64,000 bases of DNA, taken from Sulfurospirillum sp036802865 (GTDB lineage Bacteria > Campylobacterota > Campylobacteria > Campylobacterales > Sulfurospirillaceae). Position numbers and translations under genes: made by a program. The DNA lies in the NCBI RefSeq assembly GCF_036802865.1, contig NZ_DAIRVK010000002.1, positions 124,001 through 188,000 of the forward strand. Direction: 5' to 3'. Under the pieces are notes generated by a model that was given only the letters and a program-made list of their open reading frames with translations, made no database searches and had not been told where the DNA came from. Of the stretch, positions 24,888 through 33,307 are shown piece after piece (within the stretch, counting starts at the first letter, position 1; each line of letters opens with the position of its first letter).

Positions 24888-25403
24888 ATGGCAAAGGTTG
24901 GTATATTTTACGCAAGTGCGGGCGGGTCAACAACATTGGTAGCGGATGCTTTAAAAGAGGCGTATGAGCTTGAAGATGATGATTGTATTTTGATGGAAGA
25001 TGACTTTGATAGTGTTGAGCAATTTGACAACTATGATGTGCTTTTCGTTGGTTCTTCAACATGGGGACAAGGCGACGTGCATTTTAGTTGGGTTGACCCA
25101 CTTTTTGAGATCACTTCTGAGAACATCAGCTTTGCAGGTAAAAAAGTTGCGTTTTTTGGCGCGGGTGATAGTAAGACACATGGCGAACATTTTTGTTCTG
25201 CGCTTGGTAAGTTCAATCAAATTTTTACCAAAGCGGGTGCTAGTGTTATCGGCTTTGTGGACAAAGAGGGATATAACTATACGGCATCTTTGGCAGAAGT
25301 GGGCGATAAACTGTGTGGTTTAGCGATCGATAACGTCAATGAAAAAAGTAAGACAAGCGAGCGCATTGAAAACTGGATAGAGCAGTTACAAAGCGAGATC
25401 TAA
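24888..25403 (+). CDS. nifF: Flavodoxin NifF
   Basis: This long-chain flavodoxin (171 residues) carries electrons to the Fe protein NifH. The FMN phosphate loop is GIFYASAGGSTTLVAD near residue 5; position T/S-rich as in the family although the usual TGNT is changed to AGGST. The aromatic loops GSSTWGQGD (about 56) and GAGDSKTHGEHFCSALG (about 90) flank the flavin. The insert after residue 120 marks the long-chain type. A repeated hairpin element follows the stop. Confidence 0.92.
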   Translation: MAKVGIFYASAGGSTTLVADALKEAYELEDDDCILMEDDFDSVEQFDNYDVLFVGSSTWGQGDVHFSWVDPLFEITSENISFAGKKVAFFGAGDSKTHGEHFCSALGKFNQIFTKAGASVIGFVDKEGYNYTASLAEVGDKLCGLAIDNVNEKSKTSERIENWIEQLQSEI

Positions 25404-25404
25404 A

Positions 25405-25480
25405 TTTCTGCCTCGAAAGAGGCAAGCTTTAGCGCCACAGTGGCTAACGTAGCCATAAAAAGCTTTGCTTTGTTGGCGTA
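25405..25480 (+). repeat. nif intergenic hairpin element, copy A
   Basis: The copy contains a small hairpin (GCCT/AGGC, 25410-25422), a second stem around GCCACAGTGGC, and a final stem-loop with loop core AGCTTTGCTT (25461-25470) closed by GCCA/TGGC-like arms. A copy with about 75% identity lies at 26205-26280 and an inverted, more diverged one at 55929-56010. It lies between nifF and nifW inside one operon, so it probably acts in RNA as a processing or stability hairpin. Confidence 0.6.
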
Positions 25481-25512
25481 TAAAGAATAAGTACACAGTA
25501 AAAGGAAATAAC

Positions 25513-25845
25513 ATGAGAACGCTTGAGCAATATTATGAACTAAAAGATGCAGAAGATTTTTTTGAGTTTTTTGGTGTCGAGTACGATAAACACATTGTTG
25601 AAGTCAAGCGTTTTCATATTATGAAAGAGTATGGAAGCCTTATTAAAAAAGGGTTTGAAAACTTTAATGGCGATGAGAAGTACCTCATGGATTTTTTAAA
25701 GTTCGCTTTGATTCGCGTTTACATGGACTACAAACATGGACATGCCCCAAGTGCGGCTGAAGTTTGGGGTATGCTGGAAGATGGCAAAGCGAAGGGCTGT
25801 TTGGCATGTACCACATCATCTGAAGGAGGAAACTGTGCTTGCTAG
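25513..25845 (+). CDS. nifW: Nitrogenase-protective protein NifW with Cys-rich tail
   Basis: NifW helps mature or protect the MoFe protein from oxygen. The N-terminal core ELKDAEDFFEFFGVEYDKH and the following VEVKRFHIMKEYG match the family. The C-terminal end is unusual: CLAC and CAC pairs separated by a short Ser/Gly linker give four cysteines in the last 15 residues, absent from typical NifW. The ATG at 25513 follows AAAGGAA; an upstream extension is unlikely. nifZ starts inside its last codons. Confidence 0.88.
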   Translation: MRTLEQYYELKDAEDFFEFFGVEYDKHIVEVKRFHIMKEYGSLIKKGFENFNGDEKYLMDFLKFALIRVYMDYKHGHAPSAAEVWGMLEDGKAKGCLACTTSSEGGNCAC

Positions 25846-26200
25846 TGAAGAAGTTGTTTTGCATAACAATGTAATGGCAAAACTTTCAGGAAAAGACGAA
25901 ACGAAAGCCAAGTATTTTCTCGGGCAAAAAGTGAAACTTTTGGAAGATGTCAAGAACGATGGTACCTATCCGTATCTTGGGATTGGTGAGGTGATGATTA
26001 AAAAAGGCTCAGTTGGGTACATCCGAACCATTGGTGAGTTTTTACAGGTCATTCGTGTCTATGAAGTCCATTTTTTAGATGCCGAAGCGGTCATTGAAGT
26101 GATCGGATGTAGGGAGCATGAGCTTGAAGCGCTTGAACCTTACCGCGACCTTGAAGCCGAAGAGACAGAATGGATGATGAATCACTACAAAAATAAGTAG
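25835..26200 (+). CDS. nifZ: NifZ, P-cluster maturation protein
   Basis: NifZ assists formation of the second P-cluster in NifDK. The NifZ domain is clear: GQKVKLLEDVKNDGTYPYLGIG, then GSVGYIRTIGEFLQVIRVYEVHFL and the closing VIGCREHEL. A GTG at 25835 is chosen because AAGGAGG lies 5 nt upstream; it overlaps the nifW stop by 11 bp, suggesting coupling. Longer frame extensions into nifW are not supported. The protein is about 122 residues. A second copy of the hairpin element follows. Confidence 0.9.
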   Translation: MLASEEVVLHNNVMAKLSGKDETKAKYFLGQKVKLLEDVKNDGTYPYLGIGEVMIKKGSVGYIRTIGEFLQVIRVYEVHFLDAEAVIEVIGCREHELEALEPYRDLEAEETEWMMNHYKNK

Positions 26201-26204
26201 TAAA

Positions 26205-26280
26205 TTCTGCCTTGTAAAAGGCAAGCTTTAGTGCCCTAGTGGCGAACGTAGGCTAGGAAGCTTTGCTTAGTAGCCGTTAT
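26205..26280 (+). repeat. nif intergenic hairpin element, copy B
   Basis: Like copy A, it begins with TTCTGCCT and a short hairpin, continues with AAGCTTTAGTGCC, and ends in a stem-loop GGCTA...TAGCC (26251-26255 with 26271-26275) around the conserved loop AGCTTTGCTT. The final stem differs in sequence from copy A but still pairs, which points to conserved RNA structure. It lies between nifZ and the ferredoxin-like genes. Confidence 0.6.
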
Positions 26281-26325
26281 AAAAATAAAAATAGTTAGTA
26301 AAAATCTTAGTAGGGAGGAAAAGTC

Positions 26326-26664
26326 ATGGCGAAAGTAATCTTTATGCATTTTGATAAAGAAAAAGACGGTATTTATGATGCCAAAATAGGCGAGCCAGTT
26401 GTGCGTCTAGCAAAAGAGAAAGGGATTCCAATTCCTTTTGATAGCAAAGACTATGCTCAGTGTTTGGTCAGCGTTGAAAATATCAGCGATGAAGAGCCAA
26501 CAAGTTACATGGAAGACGAAGAGCTTGATGAGCTTGTAAAGCTTGGTGCCATCACGCAACAAGATGCAGATATTTGTCAACAGTTTACCGTTAGTCCTAA
26601 AGTTCGCATCGCTTCGATGATGATGATTAAGGGCGATGTTTTGATTAAACCATTTAAGATTTAA
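26326..26664 (+). CDS. [2Fe-2S] ferredoxin-like protein lacking most cluster cysteines
   Basis: The 112-residue sequence follows the plant-type ferredoxin fold (IPIPFDSKDYAQCLVSVE, EDEELDELVKLGAITQQDADI, VRIASMMMIKGDVLIKPF). However, the ligand pattern C-x4-C-x2-C...C is lost. The first Cys is Ser, the loop is shortened to one Cys, and the distal RLAC position reads RIAS. It therefore cannot bind a normal cluster and may be a structural or carrier protein. Ordinary SD AGGGAGG precedes the ATG. The intact homologue lies 10 bp downstream. Confidence 0.8.
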   Translation: MAKVIFMHFDKEKDGIYDAKIGEPVVRLAKEKGIPIPFDSKDYAQCLVSVENISDEEPTSYMEDEELDELVKLGAITQQDADICQQFTVSPKVRIASMMMIKGDVLIKPFKI

Positions 26665-26674
26665 AGGAGATAAG

Positions 26675-26971
26675 ATGACAACAAGAGTAGAAATTATCAA
26701 CGATTTTTTAGCAATTAACGTAAAACCGGGCGCCACCATTCAAGATGTCGTAGAAGCAAGTGGTAGTGCACTTCCTTTTGGCTGTCGTGATGGTCAATGC
26801 GGTACATGTGTGGTTGAGATCGTTCAAGGTATGGAGTTTTTATCTCCAAAAAATGAGAAAGAGTTTAAAGTTCTTAAAGAAGTATGTGCGGGCACATGTT
26901 CAGAAAATTCACGCCTTGCCTGTCAGATGAAAATTGACAAGCCAAACGGCGTTGTACGTATTAAATACTAA
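26675..26971 (+). CDS. [2Fe-2S] ferredoxin
   Basis: This plant-type ferredoxin of 98 residues has the full ligand set: C37, C42 and C45 in FGCRDGQCGTCVVE, and C83 in SRLACQ. It probably transfers electrons within the nif system. It ends the nifX operon, and a strong hairpin follows before rpoN. Its partner gene directly upstream shares the fold but not the cysteines. Confidence 0.92.
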   Translation: MTTRVEIINDFLAINVKPGATIQDVVEASGSALPFGCRDGQCGTCVVEIVQGMEFLSPKNEKEFKVLKEVCAGTCSENSRLACQMKIDKPNGVVRIKY

Positions 26972-26995
26972 GATATATTCTGTAAAAAACACTTT

Positions 26996-27035
26996 TCAAC
27001 GCCACAGCAAAGAAAACTCTCTGGTGTGGCGTTGA
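26996..27035 (+). terminator. Hairpin after the nifX-ferredoxin operon
   Basis: An 11-bp inverted repeat (26996-27006 with 27025-27035) encloses an 18-nt loop. It lacks a clear T-run downstream (GACTCTCTC), so it may be an inefficient terminator or a 3' stabilising hairpin. It separates the ferredoxin gene from rpoN. Confidence 0.5.
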
Positions 27036-27129
27036 GACTCTCTCAAAATTCCGAAAACCTCCTTTTTTATGCATAAATTTTAATCACTAAAAACGATAAA
27101 AAGTATCCACACTTTGGCATAATTTACGC

Positions 27130-28356
27130 ATGAGAAGTATCAACCTAGAATTCAAACAAAAGCAGAGCTTAAACCTCTCTTTGAAACTTTGGCTCCCACT
27201 GTTACAGCTACCTCTTCAAGAGTTAAGTACGCACCTAGAGACGTTGTCGTACGAAAACCCTTTTTTAGAGGTCAAGCGTCCCTTTGAGCAAAACCTAGGC
27301 TCTAGCCATGGCATTGTCGAAGAGTTGGTACTTGGCAGTGAGTCTTTGCACGAGAAAATCATTGAACAAATCGTGCCGCCACTTTTCCCAACCCCCATCT
27401 CTCAAAAGGTCGCGCATGAAATTCTCTGTGATATCAACGAAGATGGCTATTTTGATGGTGACATTGAAGCGATTGCGCAAACCTGTGGCGTTTATACCGA
27501 GTATGTTGAGCGCATTCGTCAACGATTCTCCAAGCTAGAGCCGTATGGCATAGGATCACTTGAGAGCCACGAGTCTTTTGTGTTTCAACTCGATGCGCTC
27601 AGCGATGACATCGATGATGAACTCTATAACTTGGTGCTTAAGATGATCGATCAGATGGCAAAGGTCGATAAATTTTCCAGACACGGACGTTTTGAAGAGG
27701 CCAAAGCGATCATCAAAAAGTTTGCTAATCCTCCAGCGATTGAGTATCAAGCGACACCAAAGCAGATCATTCCTGATTTTTTTGTGGAAGTGGGCGATGA
27801 CATTAACCTTCGCATCAATAACGACTATTACCCCGATATACTGATAACAGACCCTTTTTCAAGTAAAAGTGATACTATTAAAGAGAAGCTCAAAGAGGCA
27901 CGTGACATCGTTAATCTTTTAGAACTTCGTAAAACAACGCTGTATAAAATTGTCCTTTTGGTGGTTGAGCGACAACTCTCTTTCTTTGTAGGTGGCGAGC
28001 TAAAGCCCCTCAATATGGCACATTTAGCCGATGAACTCTCATTTGCAGAGTCCACCATTTCGCGGGCTATTTCAAACAAATACATTGAGTCTAAGCAGGG
28101 CGTTTTTCCGCTTAAATCGTTTTTTACCAATGCTGTTGCCACCAAAGAGCTTTCCTCTTCAGAGATAAAGAATTTTATCAATCAACTGATAGAATACGAA
28201 GATAAAAGCGAGCCGCTCACCGATGATGATCTTTTAGAGCGCATTGAAAAACGATTTAGCATTAAGATGGTCAGACGTACCATCACCAAATACCGCAAAT
28301 TGATGAACGTAGCATCATCCAAAGAGCGCAAGAAAATTTATAAGGTACAAGCATGA
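27130..28356 (+). CDS. rpoN: RNA polymerase sigma-54 factor RpoN
   Basis: Sigma-54 recognises -24/-12 promoters and needs an enhancer-binding activator. The N-terminal activator-interacting region (INLEFKQKQSLNLSLKL... LPLQELSTHLE) is followed by the core-binding domain. A helix-turn-helix (MAHLADELSFAESTISRAISNKYI) and the RpoN box VRRTITKYR (about 384-392; consensus ARRTVAKYR) come after. Sequence before the ATG lacks a ribosome-binding site, and a -10-like CATAAT lies 7 nt upstream, so the mRNA may be leaderless. Its position inside the nif cluster and the -24/-12 elements nearby suggest a nif-associated role. Confidence 0.95.
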   Translation: MRSINLEFKQKQSLNLSLKLWLPLLQLPLQELSTHLETLSYENPFLEVKRPFEQNLGSSHGIVEELVLGSESLHEKIIEQIVPPLFPTPISQKVAHEILCDINEDGYFDGDIEAIAQTCGVYTEYVERIRQRFSKLEPYGIGSLESHESFVFQLDALSDDIDDELYNLVLKMIDQMAKVDKFSRHGRFEEAKAIIKKFANPPAIEYQATPKQIIPDFFVEVGDDINLRINNDYYPDILITDPFSSKSDTIKEKLKEARDIVNLLELRKTTLYKIVLLVVERQLSFFVGGELKPLNMAHLADELSFAESTISRAISNKYIESKQGVFPLKSFFTNAVATKELSSSEIKNFINQLIEYEDKSEPLTDDDLLERIEKRFSIKMVRRTITKYRKLMNVASSKERKKIYKVQA

Positions 28357-28715
28357 ACACAACACTAAATGAGAGCTTGGATAGCAGGTACAGCAAACTG
28401 GAAATGCTCAAACTTGAACGTGAAGTCATGGTCTTTTTACAAAAATATGCCAAAAATCGTTACTCAAAGTATGTCATAGCACCCCACATCGCGGCAATGT
28501 CCTTGCAGATGAACCATCTCTATGAAGCGATGGGCTTTCGTAACCGCGTGCAGATGGGAAAGTACATGAAGTGCCATTTCCCTGAGCTTGTTGCACTTAA
28601 ACCAGTCGATAAACTCTGGAAGAAATTCATCTACGATTCCATCGATAGAATCGCCCCTGCGTGTTTTACATGTAAAGATAATTCCAACTGCTTTGCGTGC
28701 CAGTTGGCGGGATAA
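28353..28715 (+). CDS. nifQ: NifQ-like molybdenum insertion protein (short)
   Basis: NifQ supplies molybdenum for FeMo-cofactor. The C-terminal half matches the family: YEAMGFRNRVQMGKYMKCHFPEL, then KLWKKFIYDSI and a final Cys group CFTC-x5-CFAC. The canonical NifQ pattern is Cx4CxxCx5C, and the CxxCx5C core is present here. At 120 residues it is clearly shorter than usual NifQ (about 170-200). Its ATG overlaps the rpoN stop (ATGA), linking molybdenum handling to the sigma factor. Confidence 0.8.
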   Translation: MNTTLNESLDSRYSKLEMLKLEREVMVFLQKYAKNRYSKYVIAPHIAAMSLQMNHLYEAMGFRNRVQMGKYMKCHFPELVALKPVDKLWKKFIYDSIDRIAPACFTCKDNSNCFACQLAG

Positions 28716-28724
28716 GGAAACGTG

Positions 28725-29243
28725 ATGATTCGAGTTGCACATGAAAGTGATTTGGAAGAAATATTAGCAATTTACAACGATGCAATTTTAAATACCACTG
28801 CGGTTTATACTTACAAAGAAGAAGATATACATGAACGCAGAGAATGGTTTTTAAGCAAGAGAGAAAAAGGTCATCCAGTTTGGGTGTACGAAAAAGATCA
28901 TCGCGTGGCAGGCTTTGCAACGTACGGTTCTTTTCGAGAATGGCCTGCTTACAAATATACGGTTGAACATTCTATTTACGTTCATAAAGATTTTCGCAAT
29001 TATGGTATTGGAACTGTTCTACTCAAAACAGTGGTAGAAGATGCTCAAGAAAAAGGGTATGCCACCATCGTTGCAGGCATTGATGCCTCTAACGCCAACA
29101 GTATTCATCTGCATGAAAAATTAGGTTTTGTCTCCGCTGGGCTTATCCATAAAGCAGGGTATAAATTTGGTCAATGGCTTGATTTGGCATTTTATCAATT
29201 GATACTTGATGGACCAGACAATCCTAGTGAAGAAAATCGTTAG
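28725..29243 (+). CDS. GNAT acetyltransferase, phosphinothricin/methionine-sulfone type
   Basis: The GNAT fold is clear, with the acetyl-CoA loop VHKDFRNYGIGTVLL (Q/RxxGxG/A type) and DASNANSIHLHEKLGF at the end of the domain. The pattern AIYNDAILNTTAVYTYKEE and the C-terminal HKAGYKFGQWLDLAFYQ match the Pat/MddA-like group acting on phosphinothricin, methionine sulfoximine or similar amines. The ATG at 28725 is preferred over the GTG at 28722. It follows nifQ by 9 bp and overlaps the convergent VOC gene by 4 bp. Confidence 0.85.
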   Translation: MIRVAHESDLEEILAIYNDAILNTTAVYTYKEEDIHERREWFLSKREKGHPVWVYEKDHRVAGFATYGSFREWPAYKYTVEHSIYVHKDFRNYGIGTVLLKTVVEDAQEKGYATIVAGIDASNANSIHLHEKLGFVSAGLIHKAGYKFGQWLDLAFYQLILDGPDNPSEENR

Positions 29244-29650
29244 TCTTCTGGCCCTATCGTCATAAAAGGGTTATGAGCGATTTCCCACAAATGACCATCG
29301 GGGTCTTTAAAGTAGCCACTATAGCCACCCCAGAAAACTTTTTGAGGTTGTTTGGTTGGTATTGCACCTGCTTTTAGGGCTTCTTCAAAAAGTGTGTCAA
29401 CTTCTATTTCACTGTTTAAGCAGTGTGCAAGCGTAAATCCATGAAAGCTACTCTCTTCAAAAGCAACATTTGCATCTTCTGCAAGCGCCTTTTTTTCGTA
29501 GAGTGCAAGCCAAGTGCCATTGAGTGCAAAAAATGCGATGCTCTCTTCGTAGGGTTCAAGCCTAGGAAACCCCAGCCCATGTTGATAAAAAGCAATCGAC
29601 GCATTCAAATCACTCACGCCTAAGCTGATCATGCTGATGAAAGGTTTCAT
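29240..29650 (-). CDS. VOC/glyoxalase-family protein
   Basis: One VOC (vicinal oxygen chelate) unit of 136 residues with the paired beta-alpha-beta-beta-beta modules. It starts MISLGVSDLNASIAFYQHGLGFP and ends with the common YFKDPDGHLWEIAHNP motif, whose Glu is a metal ligand in many members. Substrate unknown; members include glyoxalases, dioxygenases and resistance proteins. It stands alone on the minus strand between a GNAT gene and the GGDEF-EAL gene. Confidence 0.85.
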   Translation of the reverse strand: MKPFISMISLGVSDLNASIAFYQHGLGFPRLEPYEESIAFFALNGTWLALYEKKALAEDANVAFEESSFHGFTLAHCLNSEIEVDTLFEEALKAGAIPTKQPQKVFWGGYSGYFKDPDGHLWEIAHNPFMTIGPED

Positions 29651-29680
29651 TTTTTTCCTTTAAAATACCCTATAAAAGCA

Positions 29681-31951
29681 TCAAGATGGATTTGCCAATG
29701 TATTAACCGTAAAAAATTCTTTTAGAGCATCATACGCCAAAGGTTTTGTGTACAAAAATCCTTGAAAACGGTCACAGCCGAAGCGTTTTAAGATGGCTTC
29801 TTGCTCTTTGGTTTCCACACCTTCTGCCAAAATATGCATCTCTAAATTTTTACCGATTGAGATGATGTTTTGTACCATCTTTTCAGCGGTAATGTCATTT
29901 AAAATCGTATCGACAAAGCTTTTGTCGATTTTGAGCTCATCAATAGGAAGTTTACGCAAAATACTCAAAGACGAGTATCCTGTGCCAAAATCATCCATAG
30001 AGATAGAAAGCCCCATTTCATGGACTTTTTGCAGTATGGGTAAAATGTAGTCAATATCTTCGATAAACAGACTTTCCGTGATCTCCAAACACAAAGAAAC
30101 ACGCTCAAGTCCAGCATGTTCTATCTCTTTCATCAGGTTTTCTAAAAAGTGCGTTTGCATGAACTGTTTGACCGAAATATTTAAAGAGGTTTGAAATGAA
30201 ACTCCTAAGTCGGATTGTAGTTTTTTCATCTCTTTAAGTGTTGTATTGATAATAAAATGCCCAAGATGAGGCATAATCCCAGAGGCTTCTGCGATAGGAA
30301 TGAATTGATCGGGTGGAACAAGCCCGAGCTCTTCACTTTGCCACCTTGTCAGTGCCTCAACACCGTAAATGTTTCCATTTTTATCCATTTGGGGATGGTA
30401 AACCATATAAAGTTCATGTTTATCGAGTGCTTTGCGTAATGCTTGTTCTACATTCACACGGTTCAGATACCCCGCTTGTAAAGAGGGATTAAAAAGATGA
30501 ACACTGTTTTTATATTTTTTAGCTTCATACATCGCAATGTCAGAGGCTCGCAAAAGCATATCGAGTGATGTGCCATGTGCTGGGAACTTAGCGATGCCTA
30601 TACTCGCACCAATAACGAAATTAAACTGTTTAATATGATAAGGTTTTGAGATTTCATCTATAATGTTTTGTGCATGTGAAAGAAGCTCTTCATCATTGTT
30701 TCGATAGCTTAAAATGATAAATTCATCGCCCCCTTGACGAATCACAACGCTCTCTTGTTGCACCATTCTTGAGATGCGTTTGGCAAACTCGATGAGCACT
30801 AAGTCTCCAAACTGGTGACCAAAACTGTCATTGACATTTTTGAAATGATCCATGTCGAGATAATAAAGGCTAAATGGCGGTGCCCCTTCATAAATCCAAT
30901 GGTTGATATTTTGCAATAAATAGCTACGATTTGGTAGCTGTGTCAATGCGTCATGGGTTGCTTGAAAAACCAGATCTTTTCTTCGTATAGCTTCAGCATT
31001 GCCAATCATTTTAAAGAGTAAGAACAAAATGACATGAACGATAATAAAGACAAACACATAGCTTGTAAAACTCTCAACAAACTCTTTTACCAGTTGGGAA
31101 TGGTCTATTTCTGAGAGTATCCAAAGCTCATAGCGAGGGTCGTATTTCAGAGAAATTTGCACACGTTTTCCATTGGCATTGGAGGTTATCAATTCATAGA
31201 TTTCAGGCTTTTGTTTCATCTCATCAATAGAAATGCGGTACTTTTGTGCAATGTCACTCAGAAGCGTATTGAAAAAGTCATTGGGTAAAGGCGTTTCATA
31301 AAGATTTTTAGGTGTTTCAGTTTGGGAGGATTGAAACTGCACAAACTGGTCACGATCTCGTATGAGCATTACCTTGTTGTAATCTCCAATCGAGAGGTTT
31401 TCTGTGAAGATTTTAAAAGCACCTTCTATCGCTAGTCCTGCGGTCATAACGCCTATGACTTTGCCCTCATTGTTATGAACGCTTTTGCGAATGGGTATGC
31501 CCCATCTCCCACTTGCCGCTATAAAATACGTGCGTCCAAGAACCATCTGTTCTTGGGTCATTGTGTAGTCAAAAGAGTCTCTTGTTATGGCTTGTTGCCT
31601 GAGATTGGGGAGTTTTGTTTTATTGAAATTGGAGCTAACGTGAAGATAGTTACCTTCTGTATCTACAAATCCAAATGCAACCACGGAAGGATTAAGAACG
31701 AGCAAATCATCCATGATACGCGGGTCTTTATCTTTTAAAATCTGGTTACCTAAAATATTAAGGGTCATCTCTTGCGATAAAAAAAGTGTATGTGTCGCGT
31801 TGGAGATAAGTTTGACAAGATTGGCTTGATCGGTCGTATAATCTTCATGTATGCTGTTCCATTTTGCATACGAAACAACTCCTAAAAAGATAAAAGCACC
31901 TGCTAAAAGAATATAAAAAATCATCCATATGTTTTTTTGAATAATAGCCAT
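29681..31951 (-). CDS. Membrane sensor with GGDEF and EAL domains
   Basis: A transmembrane helix (about 8-30) is followed by a periplasmic cache-type sensor to about residue 285 and a second membrane helix. A GGDEF domain (signature RQGGDEF, about 410-425) and an EAL domain (GVEALTRW to FQGFLY) come after. Both signatures are intact, so it could make or break cyclic-di-GMP; no RxxD inhibition site precedes GGDEF. The ATG at 31951 is preferred because GAGGGGG lies 5 nt upstream. It is monocistronic. Confidence 0.9.
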   Translation of the reverse strand: MAIIQKNIWMIFYILLAGAFIFLGVVSYAKWNSIHEDYTTDQANLVKLISNATHTLFLSQEMTLNILGNQILKDKDPRIMDDLLVLNPSVVAFGFVDTEGNYLHVSSNFNKTKLPNLRQQAITRDSFDYTMTQEQMVLGRTYFIAASGRWGIPIRKSVHNNEGKVIGVMTAGLAIEGAFKIFTENLSIGDYNKVMLIRDRDQFVQFQSSQTETPKNLYETPLPNDFFNTLLSDIAQKYRISIDEMKQKPEIYELITSNANGKRVQISLKYDPRYELWILSEIDHSQLVKEFVESFTSYVFVFIIVHVILFLLFKMIGNAEAIRRKDLVFQATHDALTQLPNRSYLLQNINHWIYEGAPPFSLYYLDMDHFKNVNDSFGHQFGDLVLIEFAKRISRMVQQESVVIRQGGDEFIILSYRNNDEELLSHAQNIIDEISKPYHIKQFNFVIGASIGIAKFPAHGTSLDMLLRASDIAMYEAKKYKNSVHLFNPSLQAGYLNRVNVEQALRKALDKHELYMVYHPQMDKNGNIYGVEALTRWQSEELGLVPPDQFIPIAEASGIMPHLGHFIINTTLKEMKKLQSDLGVSFQTSLNISVKQFMQTHFLENLMKEIEHAGLERVSLCLEITESLFIEDIDYILPILQKVHEMGLSISMDDFGTGYSSLSILRKLPIDELKIDKSFVDTILNDITAEKMVQNIISIGKNLEMHILAEGVETKEQEAILKRFGCDRFQGFLYTKPLAYDALKEFFTVNTLANPS

Positions 31952-32030
31952 ATGAACCCCCTCTGTCTTCGTAAAATAATCATAGCATAATTTTATTGTC
32001 ACATACTATGATTAAATAATCGACAAAGAT

Positions 32031-33263
32031 TTACGGTACTTTGAGCACTGCGCTATTGCAGAGATCATCACTTTCAAATTGTGTTATGTCGCCTGCTTTG
32101 AGGTTTGGAACGGGAAAAAGTCTCACGGTGAGGGGTTTGTTGAGTCTAAAAGCCAGCGTGCCTGTGTCACAGCAGATGTCGGCTATCTTTTGTGCGGTGG
32201 TATCGCCTTCTATGGGCACGGTATCAAGACCTATGCCACATACGGCTGAGTATTGGAGTAGGGCACGTATATCAAACTCACCTTTGGTTGCAGACTCTGC
32301 CAACCCACTGTCTTCAACGACTGCTAACATAAGCCCTGAAAAGCCGATGAGTGTGCATCCTTTTTGCGCTTTAAAAACCTTGGTTAAAAGCGCAGAAGCT
32401 TCCAGTGTACCTGATGCCCCAAAGTAGGGCACTCCAAGAAGTTTATACACATCAACCATTGAAGCACAGTTTTTTGAAGGCGCGGCAGAAGTGTCGATGC
32501 CTGCAAATGTGGTTTTATATGGGTGCTCGAAGGCGTTTGTGATGTTAATAATATCGGTTATATGGTACTGCAACGCATCTTTCATGACGGTGTAGGACTT
32601 GTGCATCTTTGTATTGTGGTTGGTTTCTGGTTTTAAACTTTTAAGGGCATCTACTAAAAGATCAGGCGTTTCCAGTCCTAGTGCAAAACAGTTCTCATCG
32701 TGGCTATTGTGGTAGGATGCTGGAAAATAGGGAATGAGAGGCTTACAGTTATAGTTGATCGTGAAGTTAAAATTACCTTCGCCTCGGGTCGTGATCTTTC
32801 CTATCTCAACGACGGCTTGCGCACAACTCAGCGTGAGTTCTCGATCAGGAACGCCCAGTTCATCGACACTGACGTTAACACAGGCATTGCAAATGTCTCC
32901 GTACGCTTTGATAAGCTCCGGTAACATTGCTATCTCTTCAGCACTTTTGGCTTCACCAATGGCAAAACGAATGCGAATTTTTGGCATAGCAGGGCTTTTA
33001 AGAACTTCTTCGAGTTGATGCATATCTTTCATGATTGCATGGTAAGACGAGGTGTCAAGGTATTCGCCAAAAGCATTTGTTACAATGCGAATAGACTGCA
33101 CGTGGTAGCCATGTGTTTTAAATTCATTTGCCAAGTCTCCACCAAAGTTTGCTGCTTGAGAGATGGTTTTTTCCCATTGGCTTTTGTCTTGGGTTAGTGT
33201 GACAAAGGAGGTGATGGTGCGAATTTTGCATAGATCTTTCTTTGTGAGATTTTCGTTTAGCAT
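32031..33263 (-). CDS. DUF711 (UPF0210) family protein
   Basis: The 410-residue protein matches the DUF711 family. Segments typical of it are IRTITSFVTL at the start, NFNFTINYNCKPLIPYFPASYH in the middle and the Gly-rich LIGFSGLMLAVVEDSGLA near residue 320. The family adopts a PFL-like fold without a confirmed reaction. No signal peptide is present. Its neighbours, a beta-lactamase and a GGDEF-EAL protein on different transcripts, give no hint of function. Confidence 0.85.
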   Translation of the reverse strand: MLNENLTKKDLCKIRTITSFVTLTQDKSQWEKTISQAANFGGDLANEFKTHGYHVQSIRIVTNAFGEYLDTSSYHAIMKDMHQLEEVLKSPAMPKIRIRFAIGEAKSAEEIAMLPELIKAYGDICNACVNVSVDELGVPDRELTLSCAQAVVEIGKITTRGEGNFNFTINYNCKPLIPYFPASYHNSHDENCFALGLETPDLLVDALKSLKPETNHNTKMHKSYTVMKDALQYHITDIINITNAFEHPYKTTFAGIDTSAAPSKNCASMVDVYKLLGVPYFGASGTLEASALLTKVFKAQKGCTLIGFSGLMLAVVEDSGLAESATKGEFDIRALLQYSAVCGIGLDTVPIEGDTTAQKIADICCDTGTLAFRLNKPLTVRLFPVPNLKAGDITQFESDDLCNSAVLKVP

Positions 33264-33307
33264 CGCTTATCCTTAGTACATTTGTGCAAAATCATAGCTA
33301 ATTCATT

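Noticed and set aside
27116..27129. Sigma-54 promoter directly before rpoN (GG-N10-GC)
   Set aside because: The spacing fits, but the predicted start would fall inside the gene, the GGAACAC half is missing, and GG-N10-GC is expected by chance every several hundred bases. A -10-like CATAAT explains the site better.
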